From: RGIG7213 sp045540335
GTDB taxonomy: Bacteria; Bacillota; Clostridia; Oscillospirales; CAG-272
Direction of reading: 5' to 3'
Length of the DNA: 60,276 bases
Assembly: GCA_045540335.1 (NCBI GenBank)
Contig: JAZQHC010000028.1
Coordinates: 1-60,276, forward strand
Shown: one piece after another, positions 43,847-52,327 of the stretch
Layout: each line of letters opens with the position of its first letter
How positions within the stretch are numbered: the stretch's first letter is position 1
The notes under the pieces: model-generated
Databases searched by the model: none
What the model was told of the DNA's origin: nothing
Seen by the model: the letters and a program-made list of their open reading frames with translations, nothing else
Made by a program: the position numbers and the translations under genes

Positions 43847-44107
43847 TTAAAGTGAATTAATTTTAAGTGTGAACTGACTCTTTTTTCTTGCAGCAGCATT
43901 CTTATGCATAATGCCTTTTGCAACTGCTTGGTCGATCTTCTTAACAGCGAATTTGTAAGCTTCGCATGCAGCGGCTTTATCGCCCGCTTCAAGGGCAGCT
44001 TCATACTTCTTTACAGCTGTTTTGAGGGAAGATTTAAGCATTTTATTACGAAGAGTCTTCTTCTCGATAACCTTAACGCGCTTTTTTGCTGACTTGATGT
44101 TCGGCAA
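43847..44107 (-). CDS. rpsT: Ribosomal protein S20
   Basis: An 86-residue basic protein of the small ribosomal subunit. The mature opening PNIKSAKKRVKV and the later SLKTAVKKYEAAL and MHKNAAARKKSQF blocks match bacterial S20. The start is TTG 44107, six bases after a near-perfect AGGAGGTGA; a longer frame beginning at 44137 would swallow this site. A leader of about 95 bases separates promoter and start. S20 made from a weak start codon recalls the UUG-started, self-regulated S20 gene of E. coli. Confidence 0.96.
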   Translation of the reverse strand: MPNIKSAKKRVKVIEKKTLRNKMLKSSLKTAVKKYEAALEAGDKAAACEAYKFAVKKIDQAVAKGIMHKNAAARKKSQFTLKINSL

Positions 44108-44239
44108 GTCTGTCACCTCCTGAAAAATTTTGTGCAATCAACATACGGCCTGAGAGGGCACCGCCATGTTAATCTTAAAGCACCCGAAATAGATACCTCA
44201 TACGGTTGGTATTATAGCACATAATTTTCAAATAATCAA
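44108..44239 (-). promoter_or_regulatory. Promoter and structured leader of rpsT
   Basis: Minus strand TTGATT (44234-44239), 17 bases, TATAAT (44211-44216). The leader (about 44108-44205) contains a hairpin built on AACAT/ATGTT with inner GG/CC pairs, ending about 25 bases before AGGAGGTGA. This might serve autoregulation, but the fold is only inferred. Confidence 0.65.
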
Positions 44240-44280
44240 TACCTTTTTTGAATTTTTTTTGCTTATCGAAGAATTTTTTA

Positions 44281-46584
44281 TCATTTTCCTTCATAAAATT
44301 CTTCATCAAACTTGGCCGAGATGTTATTTTTCAAAAATACATTACTTTTCTTGTGATTATTTTTAAACTTATATACACACAAAAAAACGCAAAGCAAGAC
44401 TGCCATAATACAAAAAGCTACTATAAATGCCGTATAAGACGGATTCTTATTCAAAAAAGCAACGTTTGAAAGCTGTACCGTATAATCTCCGCCGTCGCGG
44501 TCGGTATGCGGCTTTATCCAGATTTTCATGCCCTTGGCATTGTTTCCGCACGAGCTTAAAAATTCCGATATGTTATACGTTAACTGCACGGTATTTTCAA
44601 CCGATATTTGAGATACCCCTTCATATATGATAGTTTTGCCGGTTATATCGTTTCCCCACAGACGTACCATTACATCTACGTATTGCACGTTTTTCGGCGC
44701 TTGCGTATTTATATCAAAGGTAATATATCCCGCTTTTGAAAGGTCTAATTCGGAAAGCATTCGGCACACGCCCCTATATTCGCAAATATCGGAATTATAC
44801 GTTTCGCAAGTCAAATACCCTTTTTTACTGATAGTTTCCGAAATGGCGCTTTTGGCATTATCTGACGGATAAAATCCGCATACACCGTTTTTAAAATCAA
44901 AAGAAACAACACTTGGATGATCTACGTTTTGGCATGCAATATTCGATATTATTACGCGCTTTTCTTGCATTGCATTGTGCGTTGAAATATATTCTTCGTA
45001 AGAAGAAATATTTAATATTTTTAAATATTTTTCTGTTATCTGCAAAGAAGCGGCAGTATCTATACTTTGAAAAACATTATATATTTCTTTTTTTTCATTC
45101 GTTAATTGTAAAGAATCTTCGCGCCTTGTAAACAAACCTGAATTAGCACATTCGTCACTTACAAGATCAACGTGACTGTCGTAAATAAAAGCATCTATCA
45201 TTCCGTTTGCTTCTGATACATAATACGCCAGTGCGTACGCCGACGCTTGCAAGGCTTGTTCGCTTGGCGTATTTCTGCCTGCAGAAAATGCACAGCTTGA
45301 TATTGTTACACGCCTTTTTTCAGAATTATACAAAAACTCCTCCTTTGACAGCATATCCGTTAATACGCCGATATTTTTCATAGTGATATACGGTGTAGAA
45401 ATATCGTTTATTGCTTCTTTTTCGTTCCAGAAGCACGGGGTCAATCTGTTAATATTATAAATTTCGGTACAAAGCGACCAATCTATGTTACCGCCTTGCA
45501 GTATTTCAAAATTAAACGACTGCAAAAAATCTCTGCCTGCGTAATCAAGATTAGAATCAGGCGCTTGTTCTATATCGACAGGCGTATTAAAATTATCGTT
45601 AATACAAACATAAACGCGTGAATTTGAATATGCGCTTTTAAGCGCGGCATATGCAATTCTGAAAGTATTTGCATATTCATTAACATAATCGGTATGATTC
45701 TTTTCACCCGCAAAATTCCCGCAGCGGTTTGAATTAACGCAATTACCTATAATATAACTGCCCGCAAAGCCGTACTTATCAGAATGCACTGCATAGCGTG
45801 ACGCTAAAAAATACAACGATGCAAATAAATATTCCGAACCGCCGTCGGAAGTATTCACCGCGTAATATTCCGCTTCTTCAGAACGAGCATCAAAATACAG
45901 CTTGCTTGCCGCCTGTGAAATATCCTTTTGGGGCGATGTTAGCACTATTTGTAAATAAACGTTTATCCCGCTATCGGATAATACCTTTATTTTATGATCA
46001 AGCGAGTTTACGTATCCGGCATCAAAAAAATACTTTTTTTCATCAATTACAGCATTTTCAGCAGTTTGACTGCCGTCGCTTATAAGGCGGTTCAATTCCA
46101 CGTCCAACACGGTATGGCACACACCCAACTGCTGTGCATCAGCTATAAGACGTATATTTAGCCCTTTTTTAGACGTTACCTCAGGATAAGGCGAATGCTT
46201 GCCCAACACATCGGGGTTTGTAACATAAGCACACGAGGTTAAAGAAGCGCCGCTATCATCGCATAGATAAAAACCGGAATACAAATATTCCGTATTTTTT
46301 AAATCAACAGTAGCTTTTTTTAATGAAACGTCTATATTACCGCAAACGACCGATCGGGTGCCGTTTGGTGACACCATCATTAAAAAAACGTTATTCGGCG
46401 TTTGGGCGATATCCTGCCCCCAAGTTATATTTAATTTTTCGCCGTCTTCATGCAAAAGGGCCGCCATTCCCACCCCCTGCGCTTCCGCATTTGCGAAAGC
46501 GGTAATATTAAGGGAGGTAAGAATAACGGCCACCAATAGCAACACCGACGGGAAAATCTTTATATTCCTGCCTGTGAAGCCCAT
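44281..46584 (-). CDS. Secreted, membrane-anchored DUF5722-like protein
   Basis: A 767-residue protein with a signal peptide (about 1-32) and a C-terminal helix (about 718-738) ending in a charged tail, so it is surface anchored. The middle (about 130-540) looks like a TIM-barrel glycosidase-type domain and I think it belongs to DUF5722 (SKKGLNIRLIADAQQLGVCH and GSYIIGNCVNSNRCG); activity is unknown. A beta-rich region follows (about 560-715). Its ATG comes one base after the tpiA stop and has no ribosome binding site, so translation should be coupled to tpiA. Confidence 0.7.
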   Translation of the reverse strand: MGFTGRNIKIFPSVLLLVAVILTSLNITAFANAEAQGVGMAALLHEDGEKLNITWGQDIAQTPNNVFLMMVSPNGTRSVVCGNIDVSLKKATVDLKNTEYLYSGFYLCDDSGASLTSCAYVTNPDVLGKHSPYPEVTSKKGLNIRLIADAQQLGVCHTVLDVELNRLISDGSQTAENAVIDEKKYFFDAGYVNSLDHKIKVLSDSGINVYLQIVLTSPQKDISQAASKLYFDARSEEAEYYAVNTSDGGSEYLFASLYFLASRYAVHSDKYGFAGSYIIGNCVNSNRCGNFAGEKNHTDYVNEYANTFRIAYAALKSAYSNSRVYVCINDNFNTPVDIEQAPDSNLDYAGRDFLQSFNFEILQGGNIDWSLCTEIYNINRLTPCFWNEKEAINDISTPYITMKNIGVLTDMLSKEEFLYNSEKRRVTISSCAFSAGRNTPSEQALQASAYALAYYVSEANGMIDAFIYDSHVDLVSDECANSGLFTRREDSLQLTNEKKEIYNVFQSIDTAASLQITEKYLKILNISSYEEYISTHNAMQEKRVIISNIACQNVDHPSVVSFDFKNGVCGFYPSDNAKSAISETISKKGYLTCETYNSDICEYRGVCRMLSELDLSKAGYITFDINTQAPKNVQYVDVMVRLWGNDITGKTIIYEGVSQISVENTVQLTYNISEFLSSCGNNAKGMKIWIKPHTDRDGGDYTVQLSNVAFLNKNPSYTAFIVAFCIMAVLLCVFLCVYKFKNNHKKSNVFLKNNISAKFDEEFYEGK

Positions 46585-46585
46585 A

Positions 46586-47344
46586 TTACTGTGCTGCTTT
46601 TACGATAGTCGTAAAGTCTGCCACTTTTAATGAAGCACCGCCGATAAGGCCGCCGTCCACATCCGACATAGCCAAAAGATCGCTTGCGTTGCCTGCATTC
46701 ATAGAACCGCCGTACTGAATCGTAAGCGCTTCAGCAGTTTGTGCATCATAAAGATCTGCAACAACGTTGCGGATAATGCCGCAAACTTCATTTGCCTGTT
46801 CTGTAGTAGCAACCTTGCCAGTACCGATAGCCCATACGGGTTCGTATGCGATAATAACCTTTTTAAGATCCTCTTTAGAGAAGCCAAGAAGTGCTATTTT
46901 AGTTTGCATAGCAACGATTTCTGCTGTAATACCTTGTTCGCGCATTTCAAGCGTTTCACCAACGCAGATGATAGCTGTAAGACCTGCATCAATCGCAGCC
47001 CTTGCGCGAAGATTAACGGTTTGATCTGTTTCGCCAAAGTATTGGCGGCGTTCGCTATGGCCTACGATAACGTACTTAACACCTGACTCAACAAGCATTT
47101 CCGCGCTGATCTCGCCTGTGTAAGCACCGTTGGGCTTAAAGTGGACGTTTTGTGCACCGATTGCAATATTCGTACCGTTTGCCGCTTCAACCGCAGATGC
47201 GATATCCGTAAACGGAACACAAAGAACGATATCCGCATTGTTATACGCTGCTACTTCAGGTGCTAATGCTTTTATAAATTCGCTTGTTTTGGGAGCCGTC
47301 ATATTCATTTTCCAGTTGCCTGCGATAACTGTTTTTCTTGCCAT
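46586..47344 (-). CDS. tpiA: Triosephosphate isomerase
   Basis: TpiA interconverts dihydroxyacetone phosphate and glyceraldehyde 3-phosphate. The 252-residue barrel has the Lys in AGNWKMN, His in IVGHSERRQYF, Glu in IAYEPVWAIGTGK and phosphate loop GGSMNAGN. The frame extends upstream to 47422 inside the end of pgk, but ATG 47344 carries AGGAAG at eight bases and gives the canonical MARKTVIAGNWKMN opening. It sits 13 bases after pgk. Confidence 0.98.
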   Translation of the reverse strand: MARKTVIAGNWKMNMTAPKTSEFIKALAPEVAAYNNADIVLCVPFTDIASAVEAANGTNIAIGAQNVHFKPNGAYTGEISAEMLVESGVKYVIVGHSERRQYFGETDQTVNLRARAAIDAGLTAIICVGETLEMREQGITAEIVAMQTKIALLGFSKEDLKKVIIAYEPVWAIGTGKVATTEQANEVCGIIRNVVADLYDAQTAEALTIQYGGSMNAGNASDLLAMSDVDGGLIGGASLKVADFTTIVKAAQ

Positions 47345-47357
47345 ATCAAACACTTCC

Positions 47358-48542
47358 TTATTTATCCTGCAAGCAAGCAATGCCGGGAAGCACGAGGCCT
47401 TCCAAGAATTCAAGAGAAGCACCGCCGCCTGTTGAGATGTGCGTTACTCTGTCTGCAAAACCGAGCTTTTCGATAGCAGCCGCAGAATCGCCGCCGCCGA
47501 TGATAGAGATAGCACCGCTATCTGCAACTGCCTGGGCAACAGAACGTGTACCCGAAGCAAATTTTTCCCATTCGGAAACGCCCATAGGACCATTCCAAAT
47601 AACCGTTTGTGCGCCCTTGATAGCATCTGCAAATATCTTTTCAGTTGCAGGACCGATATCAAGACCCATGTATCCTTCGGGAATGTTATCGGAATTTACA
47701 AGAAGGAAATCGCAATCAGGATCATACTTATCACCTGCACGGTTGTCCACAGGAAGAAGAAGATTTACGCCTTTAGCCTTTGCTTTTTCCATCAATTCAC
47801 GCGCAAGCTCAACCTTGTCCTCTTCGCAAAGAGAGTTACCGATAGAATAACCGTTTGCCTTGTGGAAAGTATATGCCATTGCACCGCCGATAATAAGCGT
47901 ATCAACCTTTTCGATAAGGTTGTTGATAACGCCGATCTTATCAGAAACCTTTGCACCGCCAAGAATAGCAACAAAGGGGTGCTTAGGCTGTGTTAAAGCG
48001 CCGCCCATAATAGAAATTTCTTTTTGGATAAGGTAGCCGCAAACAGAGGGCAGGTAGTGGCTAACGCCTTCTGTTGATGCGTGTGCACGGTGTGCAGTAC
48101 CAAAAGCATCGTTTACATAAATATCAGCAAGGGAAGCAAGTGCCTTTGCAAATTCGGGATCGTTCTTTTCTTCTTCTTTATGGTAACGAACGTTTTCAAT
48201 AAGCATAACATCGCCGTCGTTAAGAGCAGCAGCCTTTGCCTTTGCATCTTCGCCGATAACGTCTTTTGCAAAGATAACTTCCTTACCCAACATTTCGGAA
48301 AGCTTTTTAGCAACGGGTGCAAGTGAATATTTGGGATTGAATTCGCCCTTCGGCCTTCCCAAGTGAGAGCAAAGAATCAACTTTGCGCCGTTTTCCATAA
48401 GATATTTGATCGTAGGAAGGGCTTCTCTGATACGCTTCGCGTCTGTAATAGTTTCCCCATCGAGAGGAACGTTGAAGTCGCATCTTGCAAGTACGCGTTT
48501 GCCTTGAACCTGGATATCCTCAACATTTTTCTTGTTGTACAT
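47358..48542 (-). CDS. pgk: Phosphoglycerate kinase
   Basis: Pgk transfers the phosphate of 1,3-bisphosphoglycerate to ADP. The 394-residue protein shows RVLARCDFNVPLDG, SHLGRPKGEFNPKYSLAPV, LIENVRYHKEE, ILGGAKVSDKIGV, WNGPMGVSEWE and GGGDSAAAIEK, which cover substrate and nucleotide sites. AGAGGTGA lies upstream of the ATG. It heads the pgk-tpiA-DUF5722-like operon and is divergent from pdxK. Confidence 0.98.
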   Translation of the reverse strand: MYNKKNVEDIQVQGKRVLARCDFNVPLDGETITDAKRIREALPTIKYLMENGAKLILCSHLGRPKGEFNPKYSLAPVAKKLSEMLGKEVIFAKDVIGEDAKAKAAALNDGDVMLIENVRYHKEEEKNDPEFAKALASLADIYVNDAFGTAHRAHASTEGVSHYLPSVCGYLIQKEISIMGGALTQPKHPFVAILGGAKVSDKIGVINNLIEKVDTLIIGGAMAYTFHKANGYSIGNSLCEEDKVELARELMEKAKAKGVNLLLPVDNRAGDKYDPDCDFLLVNSDNIPEGYMGLDIGPATEKIFADAIKGAQTVIWNGPMGVSEWEKFASGTRSVAQAVADSGAISIIGGGDSAAAIEKLGFADRVTHISTGGGASLEFLEGLVLPGIACLQDK

Positions 48543-48589
48543 AAATTCACCTCTACAAATTATTATAATTTTGGTACTTAAACGTAGTG

Positions 48590-48618
48590 ATTATATCACA
48601 TATAATTTTTCCTTTCAA
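48590..48618 (-). promoter_or_regulatory. Promoter of pgk-tpiA
   Basis: Minus strand TTGAAA (48613-48618), 17 bases, TATAAT (48590-48595), 48 bases before the pgk start. Confidence 0.75.
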
Positions 48619-48724
48619 TAATAAAGTGTGAATTTTTGAAAAAAACAATCATTTCGCACATAATCAAGAAATTTGAAATTTGCAAAAATAAATCTGGTTA
48701 TATTAAAAACATCTAAATTGACTA

Positions 48725-48752
48725 TTTACATATCACCAAAATGGTGTATAAT
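48725..48752 (+). promoter_or_regulatory. Promoter of pdxK with dyad in the spacer
   Basis: TTTACA (48725-48730), 16 bases, TATAAT (48747-48752). The spacer contains CACCA-AAA-TGGTG (48734-48746), directly abutting the -10 box. This may be an operator, but the arms are short. Confidence 0.5.
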
Positions 48753-48783
48753 ATCCATATATTATCGAAAGGCGGTATTTATA

Positions 48784-49614
48784 ATGTCATACAAAAAAAT
48801 ACTAACCGTGCAAGATATTTCCTGCGTAGGGCAATGCTCGCTTACTGTTGCTTTGCCTATAATATCTGCGTGCGGCATTGAAACATGCGTGCTTCCATCT
48901 GCAGTTTTATCAACTCACACTGCCGGTTTTTCCGGATATACGTTTACGGATCTTACGGAGGATATCCCTAAAATAAACGCCCATTGGGTTAAAGAAAACA
49001 TTTTATTTGATGCTATTTATACAGGCTATCTCGGCTCTGAAAAGCAGATATCATACGTTTGCGACCTATTTTCATCCGTTTGCAATAAAAACGGCTTAAA
49101 GATAGTTGACCCTGCAATGGCAGACAACGGAAAGCTTTACCCCGGGTTTGATAAAAATTTCGTTGCTTCTATGCGCACACTTGCTTCAAAGGCAGACTAC
49201 ATAGTGCCCAACATAACAGAAGCATGTATGCTGACAGATATTGAATACAAAACCGAATATTCAAGGGAGTATATAGACTCCTTGCTTTCCGCACTTATAA
49301 GCCTCGGTTGCAAAAACGTTATATTAACAGGTGTAAGCTATGCACAAGGAAGAACAGGTGTAGTGGTATTTGAAAACGGCGAATACAGCTATTACGAGCA
49401 TGAATTTTTACCCAATAGCTGCCATGGCACAGGTGATATATACGCCTCTGCATTTGTCGGTGCTTTAGTGCGCGGCAAATCAGCATTTGATTCGGCTAAA
49501 ATAGCGGCAGACTACACGCTTGAATGCATAAAAGCAACTGCAGAAGAAGAAAATCATTGGTATGGTGCAAAATTCGAACCTGTTATATACAAATTGATAC
49601 AAATGCTTGCATAA
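48784..49614 (+). CDS. pdxK: Pyridoxal/pyridoxamine kinase
   Basis: A ribokinase-fold enzyme of 276 residues that phosphorylates B6 vitamers in the salvage route to PLP. It opens KKILTVQDISCVGQCSLTVALP and has VVDPAMADNG, ADYIVPNITEA and the catalytic anion-hole motif CHGTGDIYASA. An upstream extension to 48673 would include the promoter, so ATG 48784, with AAAGGCGG before it, is the start. The hemolysin-III gene follows after 18 bases and is probably co-transcribed. Confidence 0.92.
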   Translation: MSYKKILTVQDISCVGQCSLTVALPIISACGIETCVLPSAVLSTHTAGFSGYTFTDLTEDIPKINAHWVKENILFDAIYTGYLGSEKQISYVCDLFSSVCNKNGLKIVDPAMADNGKLYPGFDKNFVASMRTLASKADYIVPNITEACMLTDIEYKTEYSREYIDSLLSALISLGCKNVILTGVSYAQGRTGVVVFENGEYSYYEHEFLPNSCHGTGDIYASAFVGALVRGKSAFDSAKIAADYTLECIKATAEEENHWYGAKFEPVIYKLIQMLA

Positions 49615-49632
49615 TGTCTGTTGGTGGGCAAT

Positions 49633-50307
49633 ATGAAAAAAAGAACTAAACTATCAGATAGGCAGCTGCCGGACTATACTAAGGGCGAAGAAATATTCAA
49701 CATGGTATCCCACGCGGTGGGCGGATGTATTGCCGTGGCGATACTTGTTTTATGCGTTGTATATTCCGCAACAAAAGGAAACGTCTGGTCCGTTGTAAGC
49801 AGTTGTATATACGGCGGATCAATGGTGGTGCTTTATACTATATCAGCCGTTTATCACGGATTGCATCCAAACAAGGGAAAAAAAGTTCTTCAAGTGTTGG
49901 ATCACTGTGCCATATATTATTTAATCGCAGGCACATATACACCGGTTTTGTTTTCTGCCATACGCGTTAATTATCCCGTTTGCGCTTGGACGATATTCGG
50001 TATAGTATGGGGATGCGCTATTATAGGAACGATTTTCACCGCGATCGACATTGATAAATACGGCGTTTTGGCAATGATATGCTATATGGGCATGGGGTGG
50101 TGCATAGTTTTTGCTGTCAAGCCTGCACTTGATTCTATAGCATTACCCGGTATATTGTTTATACTGATCGGCGGTATTGCGTACACTTTAGGTGCTGTGC
50201 TGTACGGGCTTGGCAATAAACTGCGGTATTTTCACTCGATATTCCATCTTTTCGTAATAGCAGGCAGTGTACTGCAATTTTTCGGAATTATTTTTTACGT
50301 ACTATAA
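49633..50307 (+). CDS. trhA: Hemolysin III / TrhA-family membrane protein
   Basis: A 224-residue protein with about seven helices of the hemolysin-III (PAQR-like) family. Conserved polar residues in membrane parts are visible in EIFNMVSHAVGG, SAVYHGLHP, VLDHCAIYYLIAGTYTPV and FHSIFHLFVIAGS, which would form a metal site. Members influence membrane energetics and fluidity; true haemolysis is doubtful. ATG 49633, with GGTGG just upstream, is preferred over TTG 49621. Confidence 0.92.
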   Translation: MKKRTKLSDRQLPDYTKGEEIFNMVSHAVGGCIAVAILVLCVVYSATKGNVWSVVSSCIYGGSMVVLYTISAVYHGLHPNKGKKVLQVLDHCAIYYLIAGTYTPVLFSAIRVNYPVCAWTIFGIVWGCAIIGTIFTAIDIDKYGVLAMICYMGMGWCIVFAVKPALDSIALPGILFILIGGIAYTLGAVLYGLGNKLRYFHSIFHLFVIAGSVLQFFGIIFYVL

Positions 50308-50327
50308 CCAAATCATTTTCACAAACA

Positions 50328-50369
50328 AAATTCGGCGGCTTGAAGATCAATCTTCAAGCCGCCGAATTT
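50328..50369. terminator. Bidirectional terminator between trhA and the exonuclease gene
   Basis: A 19-base perfect stem (AAATTCGGCGGCTTGAAGA with its complement) around TCAA, placed between two convergent stops. Confidence 0.85.
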
Positions 50370-50393
50370 CGTTACTTATTTAACCGATTTCAG

Positions 50394-51236
50394 TTATCTT
50401 AACCCTATTTTTCTTAATATTTCAGTCGTACTCGCGATAATGGGAATATATTCCAACTCGTCAATCAAAAACGGAATCTTTTCGGTATTTGAAAGCCTTA
50501 CTATTTTCAGATTAGTATATAATCTTTCCGCATTTGCGATAACTGAAGCTCTTACGCAGTTTTTTTCTATTTTTTCTGCACTTTTTATTATGCCGTCCAA
50601 CGTTTCAAATTGATTTAAAAGCATAGCTGCAGTTTTAACGCCTATTTTTTCTGCGCCTTTTATGTTATCTGCGCTATCCCCTACAAGTGATTTAAAATCT
50701 GCGTACTGATACGGCGCAATGCCGAATTTTTTCTTTATGTATTCCGTATTGCAAATTACAGTGTTTTCTGCCCTATATCTCAAAATAGAAACGTTTTCGT
50801 TTATCAACTGAAAAAAGTCGCTGTCGAAGGACGAAATCACGACGCTTTCACTTTCACCGTATGTAATAGCGTACGAGGCAATTAAATCGTCTGTTTCACA
50901 GCAAGTAGTTTCAAAGCATTTAACCCCCATGCATTTTAGTGCGGCATATACGTCGGGCAACTGCGAAAAAGGGTTTTCATCTTCAGGTACGGTGCTGTAA
51001 TCCGGTCGGTTTGCCTTGTAATCCGCATTCAGAAAGCAGCGTGGATTTTCATGCTGGCCGTCAAACAAAACAACTGCATGCGTAGGCGATACCATGCGCA
51101 ATATTTTCAGCAATGCACCAACAAACCCCAGTGTTCCCTGGATGGCTTTTCCTTGCGAGTTTATTATTCTTGAAGGCATTCCGAAAAACATTTGAAATAA
51201 AAGATTACTTCCATCTACAACAAGCAGCTTTTTCAA
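50394..51236 (-). CDS. Stand-alone 5'-3' exonuclease (PolA N-terminal/FEN-like)
   Basis: A 280-residue nuclease equal to the 5' nuclease domain of DNA polymerase I, likely removing RNA primers or flaps. Acidic metal residues are visible in LVVDGSNLLF, VVLFDGQ, CETDDLIAS and VISSFDSDFFQL, with the helix-hairpin-helix block DSADNIKGAEKIGVKTAA. The start is TTG 51236, with GGGGGTGA upstream; the longer frame to 51308 runs through a hairpin. It follows metF on the same strand, with that hairpin between. Confidence 0.9.
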   Translation of the reverse strand: MKKLLVVDGSNLLFQMFFGMPSRIINSQGKAIQGTLGFVGALLKILRMVSPTHAVVLFDGQHENPRCFLNADYKANRPDYSTVPEDENPFSQLPDVYAALKCMGVKCFETTCCETDDLIASYAITYGESESVVISSFDSDFFQLINENVSILRYRAENTVICNTEYIKKKFGIAPYQYADFKSLVGDSADNIKGAEKIGVKTAAMLLNQFETLDGIIKSAEKIEKNCVRASVIANAERLYTNLKIVRLSNTEKIPFLIDELEYIPIIASTTEILRKIGLR

Positions 51237-51264
51237 ATTATCACCCCCTATTACAAATTGAAAA

Positions 51265-51307
51265 TGCAGGGAAAGTACGTGCCCTTCAGCACGGCCGTAT
51301 CCCTGCA
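51265..51307 (-). other. Hairpin between metF and the exonuclease gene
   Basis: TGCAGGG and CCCTGCA enclose an inner CGTGC/GCACG helix with a six-base loop, 11 bases after the metF stop. The tail TTTTCAATTT is only weakly T-rich, so it may be a partial terminator or a processing site that lowers exonuclease expression. Confidence 0.55.
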
Positions 51308-51318
51308 AAACATATAGT

Positions 51319-52191
51319 TTATAGAATACAAGAAAGGTTTTCTTTGATCTTCTCTGCCACTTCAGGGCGATTCATACAATAAACATGGATAGAACCTATG
51401 CCGTTAGCCAGAAGATCTATTATTTGTTCTGTCGCAAATGCAATACCGGCTTGCTTCATAGATTCAGGATCAGAACCGAATTTATCCGTTATCAGCTTAA
51501 ACCTTTGCGGCAAAAAATTGCCCGATATTTTACATATTCTGTTGATCTGCTTAGCATTTGTTACGGGCATGATTCCTGCCACAACGGGAACTGTTACCCC
51601 CGCTTCTCTTATCTTATAAAGATAGTTATACAAAATGTTATTATCAAAAAACATTTGTGTAGTTAAAAAATCGCACCCTGCATCTACCTTTTCTTTAAGG
51701 TGGCGTATATCGTCTGCAAAGGTGGGGGCTTCGGGATGCTTTTCGGGATAGCACGCGCCGCCTATACAAAAATCACCCTTTGATTTGATTTTTTCTATCA
51801 GCTGTGAAGCATAACGGTATTGTGCATTTTCGGGGAACGGCGCCCCATCGGGAACATCCCCTCTTAACGCTAAAATATTTTCCATGCCTGCCGATTTGAT
51901 CTTTTCTATTTGGTTATCTATATCCACGTTAGTAGAAGAAACACAAGTAAGATGTACAAGCGGTGTTACGCCGTGCTTTTTGATATTTTCTGCCACTGCA
52001 ATAGTGTAATCGCTTGTGCCGCCGCCTGCCCCGTACGTAACGCTCATAAAATCGGGGGAAAGCTTAGCTATTTCCGACGTAGCAGACATCACACTTTCGA
52101 TATTAGCCGTAGTTTTCGGCGGAAAGACCTCAAACGAGACCGTAGGCTTTCCAGCCGCCTTATGTGCATTTATTATATCTATTACTTTCAC
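51319..52191 (-). CDS. metF: Methylenetetrahydrofolate reductase
   Basis: A 290-residue flavoenzyme that reduces 5,10-methylene-THF to 5-methyl-THF for methionine synthesis. Family blocks: VSFEVFPPKT (catalytic Glu), SVTYGAGGGT, LTCVSSTN, ILALRGDVPDGAP, GACYPEKHPEAP, TTQMFFDN and VVAGIMPV. The start is GTG 52191, with GAGGAG ten bases upstream; the nearby ATG is out of frame. No S-box or T-box leader is visible in the short 5' region. It lacks methionine-gene neighbours. Confidence 0.95.
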   Translation of the reverse strand: MKVIDIINAHKAAGKPTVSFEVFPPKTTANIESVMSATSEIAKLSPDFMSVTYGAGGGTSDYTIAVAENIKKHGVTPLVHLTCVSSTNVDIDNQIEKIKSAGMENILALRGDVPDGAPFPENAQYRYASQLIEKIKSKGDFCIGGACYPEKHPEAPTFADDIRHLKEKVDAGCDFLTTQMFFDNNILYNYLYKIREAGVTVPVVAGIMPVTNAKQINRICKISGNFLPQRFKLITDKFGSDPESMKQAGIAFATEQIIDLLANGIGSIHVYCMNRPEVAEKIKENLSCIL

Positions 52192-52220
52192 TTATACGCA
52201 TCTCCTCATATATTGCAATA

Positions 52221-52249
52221 ATTTTACACTTTTTTTTGATATTTGTCAA
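52221..52249 (-). promoter_or_regulatory. Promoter of metF
   Basis: Minus strand TTGACA (52244-52249), 17 bases, TAAAAT (52221-52226), 29 bases from the GTG start. Leader length leaves no room for a riboswitch. Confidence 0.8.
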
Positions 52250-52268
52250 CACTGTTTGAATTAAATTA

Positions 52269-52297
52269 TTGATTTTTCATATCCGGTATGTTATAAT
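52269..52297 (+). promoter_or_regulatory. Promoter of the 52.3-56.0 kb unit
   Basis: TTGATT (52269-52274), 17 bases, TATAAT (52292-52297), 30 bases before the ATG of the first gene. It is divergent from the metF promoter, 19 bases away. Confidence 0.75.
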
Positions 52298-52327
52298 TTA
52301 ATTCAATATGAATTTACGGAGGCAATA

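Noticed and set aside
52192..52327. S-box or T-box riboswitch for metF
   Set aside because: The promoter is only about 30 bases from the start codon, so no leader aptamer fits.
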